From: an uncultured Porphyromonadaceae bacterium
GTDB taxonomy: Bacteria; Bacteroidota; Bacteroidia; Bacteroidales; Porphyromonadaceae
Length of the DNA stretch: 64,000 nucleotides
NCBI GenBank assembly: GCA_947253625.1
Contig: CAMYAB010000008.1
Coordinates: 1-64,000, forward strand
Direction of reading: 5' to 3'
Shown: positions 8,006 through 15,020 of the stretch, one piece after another
How the letters are laid out: each line of letters begins with the position of its first letter
How positions within the stretch are numbered: the stretch's first letter is position 1
Notes under the pieces: model-generated
The model's database searches: none
Told to the model about the DNA's origin: nothing
Seen by the model: the letters and a program-made list of their open reading frames with translations, nothing else
Position numbers and translations under genes: made by a program

Positions 8006-8815
8006 TTAACATTTCGCTATGTCACAAATATGTATATGCTTTTCTATCCTCTCTTTAGATAAATCACAATACTCTGCACAAATATCAATACCAATAAATT
8101 TACGATTATTATCAAGCGCAGCAACGCAAGACGTTCCACTACCACACATAGGGTCAAGAATTATATCATTTTCATTACTCCAAGAAAGAATGTGGTCTTT
8201 GGCTAAATCATAAGGGAAAGGAGCTGGATGGTTTTTGGCTTCTTGGTCAACAGCTTTTTTTCCTACAACATATTCCCATATATTCCCCTTTATTTTTTCT
8301 GATTTTACAGGATTGGCTAATTTACTTCGTTTTTGTTCTCCTTTAGAATAATTTTTATACGTAGTACCTTTCAATTCTAAACCTGCGTGCAAACACGGCA
8401 TTTTTAATGCATGATGTGTTGCGACTGCACCTTTTGAGAACACAAACATATATTCAAACTCATTACTATATCGTTTCCTATATATTTGTGGAACAGGATT
8501 TGTTTTTTTAAATATCATGGTATCGTGCAAATTAAACCCTGCATTAACAAAATGCATAGCCTGCTTAAAACTAGTACAAGTTTCGCTTCCATTTATTGTT
8601 GCATCGCAAACGATCCACACAATAACCCCACCATCTTTTATTATTCTAAATAGCTGTTCTACTATATCATCAAACGGAAAAACAAAACCTTTATATGTTC
8701 TTAGATTGTCATATGGTGGAGATGTGATACACATGTCAATAGAATTGTCTGGGATTGCTTTCATTATATCCACACAATTTCCATTTATAATCTTGTTTAT
8801 ATAATCACTAATCAT
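8006..8815 (-). CDS. Site-specific DNA methyltransferase of a HindIII-like R-M system
   Basis: Predicted amino-methyltransferase that protects host DNA from the adjacent endonuclease. The 269-residue product has the beta-class order: the catalytic motif TSPPY (31-35) comes first and the AdoMet-binding motif DPMCGSGT (from residue 221) is near the C-terminus. SPPY occurs in both N4-cytosine and some N6-adenine enzymes. Because the partner is HindIII-like, N6-methylation of the first A in AAGCTT is the simplest guess. The start overlaps the endonuclease stop by 4 bases (ATGA), indicating translational coupling. The gene is clearly more AT-rich than the flanking chromosome. No clear terminator was seen in the 77 bases before the integrase end. 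Confidence 0.88.
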   Translation of the reverse strand: MISDYINKIINGNCVDIMKAIPDNSIDMCITSPPYDNLRTYKGFVFPFDDIVEQLFRIIKDGGVIVWIVCDATINGSETCTSFKQAMHFVNAGFNLHDTMIFKKTNPVPQIYRKRYSNEFEYMFVFSKGAVATHHALKMPCLHAGLELKGTTYKNYSKGEQKRSKLANPVKSEKIKGNIWEYVVGKKAVDQEAKNHPAPFPYDLAKDHILSWSNENDIILDPMCGSGTSCVAALDNNRKFIGIDICAEYCDLSKERIEKHIHICDIAKC

Positions 8816-9687
8816 CTCTGTACTTGATTTATAAATCTTCTAATCGTTTCAATTTTTGAATCTAATTTCATGGAAACAAGAAGTTCTCTAATAGCATCTT
8901 CCCTATTTAATTGCCTAATTCTCGCAATCTCTGATTCATAATAGCGAATTTCTTCATTACCTCTATAAACGATAGAACCTTTTATATTATTAAAATGGTT
9001 TCCAAACTGTTCTTCTGTCAATCCGATAATTTCTCTTATATTGGCATCTTGTTGTTGAATAAAACATTTATTTGCATCTGCCATATTAGTTTGCTGCATA
9101 ATCTTGTAGCTTTGATTCCACAGTTCTCGTAAATTCACATTTTCACTTTCCCGAACATTCTCGGAAAGAATGATATAAAGATATTCCCAAGAAAATAAAG
9201 ACACATTCCCATTGAGTGCAGAACGGTAAATTTGGCTGTTACTTTTTGGATATTGAAAATAAGGACAAGCTAAGACTGAAAAATCATTATCTTCTCTCCA
9301 ATGAACCATTGAGTCCACTTTAAAATCTTTTGCATTTTTAGCTGTGCGACTTAGTCTAAAGGATTTTGCATCTCCAATTAAAGAATAATTGTGATATTTA
9401 CTTTGCGCTATAATGTCGGCACAATTAGAGCGCTCTCTTAAAACTGTAACCTCAAAATTCATTTCTTTGAGAGCCTTGGCAAATAAGATATCCGATACTT
9501 TTGTATATAGTTTTTCTTCAGATGAATCATGTCCAATATCTTCAGGAATAATACCAATTTCCGTTATTAAAGACAAAACATCTGTTCTGTTTATATTAAA
9601 CAAGATATCTTGCAGATTGTTGCTAGCTGTCACAAAGTCCAAATTTAAATTCTCTCGAATAAGAGAGCGTAAATCTATATAGTTCAT
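8812..9687 (-). CDS. HindIII-family type II restriction endonuclease
   Basis: Predicted endonuclease that cuts unmethylated DNA, probably at AAGCTT. From memory of the HindIII protein, similarity is strong through the core: KLYTKVSDILFAKA, GDAKSFRLSRTAKN, DFKV, WREDNDF, PYFQYP, SQIY, LFSWEYL. The likely metal-binding residues are Asp91, Asp106 and Lys108, in the D...DxK spacing expected for this PD-(D/E)xK enzyme. The length of 291 residues is close to HindIII (about 300). It sits between the HTH regulator (3-base gap) and the methyltransferase (4-base overlap). AAGCTT occurs at least at 23469, 26216, 29880, 43393 and 60161 in this window, so the host would need the methylase if the enzyme is active. 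Cleavage specificity is inferred from family only. Confidence 0.88.
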   Translation of the reverse strand: MNYIDLRSLIRENLNLDFVTASNNLQDILFNINRTDVLSLITEIGIIPEDIGHDSSEEKLYTKVSDILFAKALKEMNFEVTVLRERSNCADIIAQSKYHNYSLIGDAKSFRLSRTAKNAKDFKVDSMVHWREDNDFSVLACPYFQYPKSNSQIYRSALNGNVSLFSWEYLYIILSENVRESENVNLRELWNQSYKIMQQTNMADANKCFIQQQDANIREIIGLTEEQFGNHFNNIKGSIVYRGNEEIRYYESEIARIRQLNREDAIRELLVSMKLDSKIETIRRFINQVQR

Positions 9688-9690
9688 ATC

Positions 9691-9939
9691 TTATAGCGTT
9701 TTATTTATTATACTTAATGCCTTGGTCGCAATGTCTTTTTCTCCATCTATTACTGAACTGATTTTGTCTGCAATCCAAAGACTTAATAATTCATCTTGCT
9801 CTATATTAAAGATACGAGAAAGCTGAATCACTTGTTCCCTTTTTGCTTGTCTGTCTCCACATTCAATTCTACAATACATGGGCATATCAATACCAAGAGC
9901 TAAAGCTAATTGCTTTTGCAATAATCCTTTCTTTATCAT
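9691..9939 (-). CDS. XRE/Cro-type HTH regulator of the R-M operon
   Basis: Small DNA-binding protein of 82 residues with a lambda-repressor-like fold: KKGLLQKQLALALGI, MPMYCRIECGDRQAKREQVIQLSRIF. Such proteins commonly accompany R-M genes in Bacteroidetes and act like controller proteins. The ATG at 9939 overlaps the stop of the upstream AbiEi-like gene by 4 bases. This start begins inside the first helix compared with relatives, which usually have about 10-15 more residues. The reading frame is open upstream (VNNRKLEYT precedes Met), so a non-ATG upstream start is possible. It could control the R-M genes; no binding site was identified between it and them. Confidence 0.8.
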   Translation of the reverse strand: MIKKGLLQKQLALALGIDMPMYCRIECGDRQAKREQVIQLSRIFNIEQDELLSLWIADKISSVIDGEKDIATKALSIINKTL

Positions 9940-10658
9940 TGTATATTCAAGTTTTCTATTATTGACGATAATTCCTCCTTTGCTTTACGCCTGTCGGCAT
10001 ATCTGAAAAGCCGGCTTCGGTTGATGGCGTACAGGCTAAAGGCATTTTCGATGATACGCTCGCTCTCACTGCCTTGCAGATAGAAGAAATCCGCATCCCT
10101 CAATATGTCCACCAACAATTTTTCCAGCGTGGGCATAGGCACACCTGACACCTTTTGCAACGGGGCTTCCGAAACAAGGCTTTTTACAAACAGGACACGC
10201 TTGTCCATATCCACATACCTGTATATCATTTCCTTGTCAGGGCGTAGATAAACATCACGGCTCCCGTCTTTCAGAAAATTGAAAACAGTCTCTGCCGAAT
10301 CCCTGTCCGTTTCCACATAGATGACCCGATTGGATGAAAGGTGATGCTGCAAAGGTGCGATAATCTCTCCCTGATAGACACAGAATTTTGCAAACGGGAA
10401 ATTCTCCCGTAACAAATCATACACTTTCCGCACGTCCTCCATCGGTTGGGGTGCAAAGGTCTGTTTCAATATTTTGGCATACACTCCGCGTCCTGTTCTG
10501 ACCAGTGCGTTTTCATTCACGAGCTTGAATAGATACCACGACAAGGACGATTTGTTTATATCAATCTTTTCGTGGAGATGAGCATACAAATCCCCTATGC
10601 TAAAATCACGATGGTTTTCAGCATAATTGAGTATGGATGTCGTTATTTCGTTGCTCAT
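9936..10658 (-). CDS. AbiEi-like (DUF6577-type) winged-helix protein, putative antitoxin
   Basis: 240 residues. The N-terminal 65 or so form a predicted winged helix (SILNYAENHRDFSIGDLYAHL ... GRGVYAKI). The rest resembles the family of AbiE-type antitoxins that normally precede a nucleotidyltransferase toxin (AbiEii) in Bacteroidales. Here the expected toxin gene is absent: the next gene, overlapping by ATGA, is the HTH regulator of the HindIII-like system. It is the first gene of a four-gene operon (AbiEi-like, HTH, endonuclease, methyltransferase). AbiEi proteins bind inverted repeats in their own promoter, and CGGCACT...AGTGCCG lies just upstream. The family assignment is from recalled sequence style, so it is less sure than the R-M genes. 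It may act mainly as the operon repressor. Confidence 0.7.
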   Translation of the reverse strand: MSNEITTSILNYAENHRDFSIGDLYAHLHEKIDINKSSLSWYLFKLVNENALVRTGRGVYAKILKQTFAPQPMEDVRKVYDLLRENFPFAKFCVYQGEIIAPLQHHLSSNRVIYVETDRDSAETVFNFLKDGSRDVYLRPDKEMIYRYVDMDKRVLFVKSLVSEAPLQKVSGVPMPTLEKLLVDILRDADFFYLQGSESERIIENAFSLYAINRSRLFRYADRRKAKEELSSIIENLNIQ

Positions 10659-10683
10659 ATTATTGTTGTTCCTGTTTACGCTG

Positions 10684-10724
10684 CAAAGATATCAAATTTT
10701 CGGCACTTTTTTTGATTAGTGCCG
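10684..10724 (-). promoter_or_regulatory. Promoter -7 box and inverted-repeat operator upstream of AbiEi-like gene
   Basis: On the minus strand TATCTTTG (10684-10691) is a -7 box about 25 bases before the start codon. The inverted repeat CGGCACT (10701-10707) / AGTGCCG (10718-10724) covers the place where the -33 box would be, which suits repression by the AbiEi-like protein or the HTH protein. Confidence 0.55.
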
Positions 10725-10997
10725 ATAATTTGTGCTTTTATAAAGGACAGTCATTCGTCCCAATCATATACTTCTTGATAAACATTCCGGTTTATCTGAG
10801 TTGTGACGTAGAGGTATTGTTTGGATGACATTATTTACTTATCCTCTAGGCAATAACTAAAGGATAATAAGCTCCCTCAGGCGAGTCGAAAGACAGCATA
10901 CTTGAGGGGCGTTCTTCATTTATGACAAACTCTGACTTATAGCCGTTTTGACAACATTGCGTTCAGAGTACATAATTTTCCGATACATTTCTGAGCG
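10725..10997. other. Island intergenic region with no recognised gene
   Basis: AT-rich DNA between the divergent AbiEi-like and Fic genes. A weak, imperfect inverted repeat (GCTCCCTCAGGC ... GAGGGGC, 10871-10916) is all I could see. It does not look like an insertion-sequence end. Confidence 0.4.
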
Positions 10998-11028
10998 TTG
11001 TAAGGGCGACAATGATTCAGTAACTTTG
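10998..11028 (+). promoter_or_regulatory. Promoter of the Fic gene
   Basis: TTG at 10998-11000, 20 bases, TAACTTTG at 11021-11028. An AAAAAGGAG stretch at 11041-11049 lies just before the ATG at 11056; this is unusual because Bacteroidetes genes generally lack a Shine-Dalgarno sequence. Confidence 0.6.
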
Positions 11029-11055
11029 TAGTAGTTACATAAAAAGGAGTGAATC

Positions 11056-11928
11056 ATGACAGAGAGCGAATACATCATAGATGGATCCCGCACCCCACAA
11101 GAGAAAAGAGAAGCGTGGCATACCGCCATGGGGCTACAGGCGGTAGATGGTCTGGAGGTGTCTGAATACCTAAAGGAACGATCAGAGGAGCACATCAATG
11201 GCGAACGTTCCATGGGAGAAGTGGAGCAACTCATAAGAAGCTACTACGAAACGAGGGACGAGAGAACAAGTATTAGTAAAGGGACAGAAGAAGCCGACAA
11301 GGTTTCAGTAAACATCGCCAAGATACTTGGTGAGAAGGCATTTTCATTCTCTGTTCCCGGCTTGCTTGCCACACATAAGCGCATTTTTGAAGGGGTGTTT
11401 GATTTTGCCGGTCGAATCAGAGATTTTAATATCACAAAGAAAGAGTGGGTGCTGGATGGAGATACAGTACTCTATACCCCATCCGTCATGATCCAAGAGA
11501 CGTTGGAGTACGACCTAGGTAAGGAAAAGAACTTCGACTACTCTACATTGGGCAGTGTCGAAGAAAGCCTTCCCCATCTGACGGGCTTTATTGGAGGGCT
11601 GTGGCAGATACATCCATTCGCAGAGGGAAATACCCGAACCACTGCCGTCTTTACGATCCAGTATTTACGTTCACTGGGCTTCACGGTAGATAACCACCTG
11701 TTTGAGGAGCATTCGTGGTACTTCCGCAATGCCTTGGTACGAGCCAACTACCAAAATGTGTCTAAGGGCATCAGCAGGGATCCCATGCCACTGCGTTGCT
11801 TCTTTGAAAATCTCCTCACAGGAGCTAACCATGAACTCTCCAATCATTGCTTGCACGTCCGGTATAACGAGAAAAATGAGAAGATGGACTTGACATCATC
11901 CTCAAAGTGGAAGGAACGTAAGCCCTAA
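11056..11928 (+). CDS. Fic-domain protein (probable AMP-transferase)
   Basis: Predicted to transfer AMP (or another phosphate-containing group) to a target protein. The 290-residue product has the Fic core motif HPFAEGNTR (186-194), a close match to HxFx(D/E)GNxR, with the catalytic His186 and the phosphate-binding Arg194. The N-terminal 70 residues (REAWHTAMGLQAVDGLEVSEYL ... INGERSMGEVEQLI) form a helical region. Bacteroidales Fic proteins of this type carry such a region, which resembles the VbhA-type antitoxin fold fused to the toxin. I did not find a clear (S/T)xxxE(G/N) inhibitory motif. It is transcribed alone from its own promoter, divergent from the R-M operon, and ends in a terminator at 11960-11988. 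Toxin, regulator or defence roles are all possible. Confidence 0.88.
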   Translation: MTESEYIIDGSRTPQEKREAWHTAMGLQAVDGLEVSEYLKERSEEHINGERSMGEVEQLIRSYYETRDERTSISKGTEEADKVSVNIAKILGEKAFSFSVPGLLATHKRIFEGVFDFAGRIRDFNITKKEWVLDGDTVLYTPSVMIQETLEYDLGKEKNFDYSTLGSVEESLPHLTGFIGGLWQIHPFAEGNTRTTAVFTIQYLRSLGFTVDNHLFEEHSWYFRNALVRANYQNVSKGISRDPMPLRCFFENLLTGANHELSNHCLHVRYNEKNEKMDLTSSSKWKERKP

Positions 11929-11959
11929 ATCCCCCCGACAATAAGAGGAGATGGGAAGC

Positions 11960-11988
11960 AAGAGCCGGCAAGGTCTTTGCCGGCTCTT
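11960..11988 (+). terminator. Terminator after Fic gene
   Basis: AAGAGCCGGCAA and TTGCCGGCTCTT form a perfect 12-bp stem with a 5-base loop, 31 bases after the stop codon. The T tract is poor. Confidence 0.6.
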
Positions 11989-12008
11989 AAAGAAAACCCT
12001 TAGTAGCG

Positions 12009-12282
12009 TTATAAAACAGGCACCTCGCCTTTTTTCTCGGCATCTTGTATTTCTTGACTTAACGCCCTCCTCACAATCTCAGCTGCGGAAATACCTCTAC
12101 TCACAGATAGTAGTCTAGTTTTTGTCCAAGGCTCTGCCGGCAGTTGCATTGACATTTTCACCAGCTCCACTTCCTCCTTTTCTTGCTTACCGGTGCGACT
12201 CGTAGGGTGTGTTTTCGTGGGTGTGTCTGTCTTTTCCCTTTAGATCATCAATCATCTTGTCCAGATTTAATTTCTTCGCCAT
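12009..12282 (-). pseudogene. Frameshifted small protein next to ParA remnant (ribbon-helix-helix-like)
   Basis: From ATG at 12282 the minus strand reads MAKKLNLDKMIDDLKGK, then one extra base in the GGGAAAA stretch (about 12235-12242) throws the frame into a stop. In the next frame it goes on as QEKEEVELVKMSMQLPAE, KTRLLSVSRGISAAEIVRRA and ends at TAA 12009. Joined, it would be about 90 residues. The C-terminal half looks like a CopG/DUF3408-type partner protein, the kind encoded after parA on Bacteroidetes conjugative elements. The start is 48 bases after the ParA remnant's stop. Function is inferred mostly from position. Confidence 0.55.
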
Positions 12283-12330
12283 TTTCGTATCTCTTTATGT
12301 GTTTGAGTAACTCTGTGTTTTTGTAAATTA

Positions 12331-12590
12331 TTAACTGTATTCATCTAACCGCTCGACAACCTCCCAGGCTAGATTGTTGTAATCCATCGCTCCGTAAGAT
12401 CTTGGGGCATAGTGAAAGATGTCTGTCCGCTTCGCCGGAGCTTCCGCCAGGGCCACATTGTCTCTTGTGGGCGTTTCAAAAACCTCTTTTGGGTGCTGAG
12501 TTCGGACTAGATCTAATGTTTGCCTATTCAGTATTTTTCGGCGTATAGGTCAAAAGTGTTGGTGAAAACGTGAGTAGGGTCATTTGTTAA
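12331..12590 (-). pseudogene. ParA-family ATPase, C-terminal remnant
   Basis: The minus strand frame ending at TAA 12331 reads LNRQTLDLVRTQ, VFETPTRDNVALAEAPAKRT and DIFHYAPRSYGAMDYNNLAW. This is the conserved C-terminal part of ParA/Soj partition ATPases (EAP...G.I..Y.P.S.GA.DY). Upstream, a +1 shift near 12545 leads to LLTYTPKNTE, which fits the segment before it in ParA. The Walker A half is absent. It is a decayed piece of a plasmid or conjugative-element partition gene and supports the island being the remains of a mobile element. Confidence 0.65.
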
Positions 12591-12671
12591 CGAGTATAAG
12601 TCTATTTTTCTTTGGTCATACTTCGTCAGCACCACCCCAAAAAGTCTAATTTTTTTGCTGAAAAAACGGGC

Positions 12672-13292
12672 CTAGGTCAGCGGTTGGACGAGTGCCGGTG
12701 TCTGTATCCTGTGGATGAGGGGGTAGAGCATCCAGCCGGCAGGAGGGGAGAGTAGGGTATTGCCATACGAGTCCGTATGGGTAGGGTAGTCGGGGTCAGC
12801 CGGGGGCAAGGACTTTAGGTATCCTTTGGCCACCTGCCCCGGGCAGAGAAGCGGGAGAGCAGAGCCGACCGGCTCATGGGTGTAGATGGGCGTCTCCACC
12901 GGCCCAAACCCCACTCCGGCATAGTAGCCCTTTAGCTCCACAGAGGAGGGGATGAGTGTCAGTCCACAGTAACCCATTTGGCACAGTCGGTCGGCCTCGT
13001 ACCGGAGTAGTCGACCCATGATCCCCTCGCCTCGCCTACTCTCCAGCGTGCAGACGCAGTAGAGGTAGGCATATAGGTCCTCAGAGCCGATCTCCAAGTA
13101 GTCTGCCACAAGGAGGTAGGCCAGCAGGGTACTCCCCTCCTCGTCCAAGCAAAGGCGCATGGCCTCAGGTGCTTGAGCCCCCCAGTGGTCGACTTGGAGC
13201 TCGTAGTAGGCCAAGTACTCGACCCCAAAGGCTTGAGACAAAAGCGAGAGCAATGGCCTGCGCCACTCCTCGCTGTAGGGGATACTAGTCAT
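12672..13292 (-). CDS. GNAT-family N-acetyltransferase
   Basis: Predicted acetyl-CoA-dependent acyltransferase of 206 residues. The GNAT core is seen in LYCVCTLESRRGEGIMGRLL (RRGxGI/G acetyl-CoA loop), the following helix EADRLCQMGY, and SSVELKGYYAGVGFGPVETP (the Y-x-x-x-GF end of the fold). The substrate is unknown. The ATG overlaps the end of the upstream DUF2156 gene by 8 bases, so the two are co-translated and probably act in one pathway. A nearby AT-rich spacer (12591-12671) separates it from the mobile-element remnants; codon use returns to that of the chromosome here, so this gene marks the right edge of the island. Confidence 0.82.
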   Translation of the reverse strand: MTSIPYSEEWRRPLLSLLSQAFGVEYLAYYELQVDHWGAQAPEAMRLCLDEEGSTLLAYLLVADYLEIGSEDLYAYLYCVCTLESRRGEGIMGRLLRYEADRLCQMGYCGLTLIPSSVELKGYYAGVGFGPVETPIYTHEPVGSALPLLCPGQVAKGYLKSLPPADPDYPTHTDSYGNTLLSPPAGWMLYPLIHRIQTPALVQPLT

Positions 13293-14199
13293 TGTACGAC
13301 AGGACCACCGTATGCTTGGTCAGGATCTCCACCGGCTTGTACGACAGCTTGGCTTGGCGCAGACCATCGATCCCCAGATCCTCCTCGCGGTTGACGTAGC
13401 GATACTGCTCCGGTATCCGGCGGGCAAACTCCCGATTGATCATCGCAAAGGCCCCATCGTAGTCCACATCTGCCTTCTCGATACAGACATCGTAGGTGTC
13501 GGCATTGATCTCCATACCTAGCGAAAAAGCAATCACCTCTCCATCCACACGTAGGCACCCCCCCATCATCCCGATCCGGTCGTACTCCGACAATGCCCGA
13601 TAGACCATCCGCTTCTCGTCCACCACATCCTGACCTTGCTCACTTTGTCCGAACCAGACCTTCTCCAAGCTCAGGCACTCCCCCACATTGCTGCTGTCGA
13701 TCTCCTCGTATCGCCAAGAGGGGTAGGCCCGCTCAAACTTATTGACATGATTGCGCTTGCTCTGCAGTTTTTTGCCCGAGAGGGTGCAGAGTTTTTCGCG
13801 GAGATAGATGTAGTCGGAGTAGTCGCGCGATGATAGGACATGCAGTTGGTCGGGGTAGGTATGGTGCAGGAGCTCCAAGCCATCATCCACCACCCCCATG
13901 ATCGTGAGCGAGTGCCCATACGACTTTTGCATATCTTCGTCCATATCCTGCAGAGTCGCCATCAGATCCCCCTCACCGATCGGCATCAGGTAAGCAGTAC
14001 GCGCTGCCTCAGGGCTCCTAAAGCGGACAATCATCATCCCTCTGTGGTAGGCGATCTCCGTACAGTAGTAGGGACTCCAGTTGTATAGGTTGGCAAAAGA
14101 ATAGTCACAGTTGCGATAGGGGTTGATTGCCGCATACTGCTTGATGCGTTCCCGGTCATCCGGAGACACGGGGTGAAAGTCTATGGGGTGCGTCAACAT
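13285..14199 (-). CDS. DUF2156 domain protein (GNAT-like, lysyltransferase-related)
   Basis: 304 residues with the DUF2156 / phosphatidylglycerol-lysyltransferase C-terminal fold. It begins DRERIKQYAAINPYRNCDYSF and has YLREKLCTLSGKKLQSKRNH, typical of this family, then VIAFSLGMEINADTYDVCIEKAD and INREFARRIPEQYRYVNREEDLGIDGLRQAKLSY. There are no membrane segments, unlike MprF, so it is the soluble form. Such proteins are presumed aminoacyl- or acyltransferases; the substrate is unknown. It is the first gene of a pair with the GNAT gene (8-base overlap). A -7 box, TACCTTTG, lies at 14269-14276 on the minus strand. Confidence 0.85.
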   Translation of the reverse strand: MLTHPIDFHPVSPDDRERIKQYAAINPYRNCDYSFANLYNWSPYYCTEIAYHRGMMIVRFRSPEAARTAYLMPIGEGDLMATLQDMDEDMQKSYGHSLTIMGVVDDGLELLHHTYPDQLHVLSSRDYSDYIYLREKLCTLSGKKLQSKRNHVNKFERAYPSWRYEEIDSSNVGECLSLEKVWFGQSEQGQDVVDEKRMVYRALSEYDRIGMMGGCLRVDGEVIAFSLGMEINADTYDVCIEKADVDYDGAFAMINREFARRIPEQYRYVNREEDLGIDGLRQAKLSYKPVEILTKHTVVLSYND

Positions 14200-14268
14200 C
14201 GGGTCAAAATCATGCGATAGGCCGTCATTCTTGCGATCAGCCTATTGATAGTCGTAGTGTTTCTTGCA

Positions 14269-14276
14269 CAAAGGTA
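14269..14276 (-). promoter_or_regulatory. -7 box of DUF2156-GNAT operon
   Basis: TACCTTTG on the minus strand, about 70 bases before the start codon. No good -33 TTTG is placed at the right distance. Confidence 0.45.
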
Positions 14277-14329
14277 CCAAATTCGCCCCTTACCCTCCTT
14301 TTCCCCCTGCAAAGTATCTCCGGATACAA

Positions 14330-14470
14330 ACAAAAGTGGGCTTTTGCCGGAATAAGGTGTTGGATTTGGCTGATCTGTTTGCGACCCCTAGCGGGGTCGG
14401 GGTAGGAGGGTCGGTGATTGCGGACCCGGGGTCATCGGGGCTCCGCCCCTCGACACCCGGGCTAAGAAGG
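14330..14470 (+). repeat. Composite interspersed repeat, tail-only copy (forward)
   Basis: Contains GGCTGATCTGTTTGCGACCC, CTAGCGGGGTCG and a GC-rich palindromic part with GGGGCTCCGCCCCTCGA. This is the same order as the copy at 14640-14864 but in the opposite orientation. No 22-base units precede it. The bases between the two copies (14471-14639) hold no gene I can support. Confidence 0.6.
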
Positions 14471-14639
14471 AGGCACCCTTGGCGGGGTGCTGAGACCCGA
14501 CTTCTCCGAGCCAATCCCCGCAAACTATCTGGTGACCCAATATTGCCGACCGTTTGGTGGGCCAAACTATTGACCCATTGGAGAACTTAATCAAACGACA
14601 CAAATGGTGAATCCCAAAATGAAAAATAGGTGCGACAAA

Positions 14640-14930
14640 AAGGGTCTGCCGACCCCGCCGGGGGTCGCACTTTCGTAGCCGGGAGGTCGAGGAGGGGCGA
14701 AGCCCCGGACGATGCCCCCCCCGGAGAAGACGATCACCCTCTACCCTACGACCCCGCTAGGGGTCGCAAAACGGATAGGCAAAATGGGTTGGCAAAACAG
14801 GCGATTTTGGGGTTAAAAAAAACTGCTTTTTGGGGGTGTTGATAATCAGATACTTATGTGGACCCTTGAATTTCACGGATAGAAGCGATCTTTTTCATGG
14901 ATAGAAGGGATTGCTTAGACGGATAGAAGG
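14640..14930 (-). repeat. Composite interspersed repeat with three 22-base units (reverse)
   Basis: On the minus strand the leading variant unit (14909-14930, CTTCTATCCGTCTAAGCAAT) is followed by two GAAA-type units (14887-14908, 14865-14886, core CTTCTATCCGTGAAA). Then come the shared segment TAAGTATCTGATTATCAACA, CCCCAAAATCGCCTGTTTT and, near 14750, GCGACCCCTAGCGGGGTCG. A GC-rich part (GGGGCTTCGCCCCTC) closes it. The units have a period of exactly 22. Confidence 0.75.
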
Positions 14931-14952
14931 GAAATAGGTGGTCCGTATCGGG

Positions 14953-14999
14953 AGCAAAAAAGGAGTGGAGCACCATCGGTACTCCACTCCTTTTTGCTT
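14953..14999 (-). terminator. Terminator of the N-glycan operon
   Basis: AAAAAAGGAGTGGAG and CTCCACTCCTTTTT flank an 11-base loop, 22 bases beyond the last stop codon of the operon. Confidence 0.8.
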
Positions 15000-15020
15000 C
15001 GTGTGGATGTGTAGTCTGAC

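Noticed and set aside
9936..10658. Complete type IV toxin-antitoxin pair
   Set aside because: No nucleotidyltransferase (AbiEii-like) gene is found on either side; only the antitoxin-like partner is present.
10920..11234. ORF on the minus strand across the Fic promoter
   Set aside because: It overlaps the Fic coding start in antisense and lacks any family motif.
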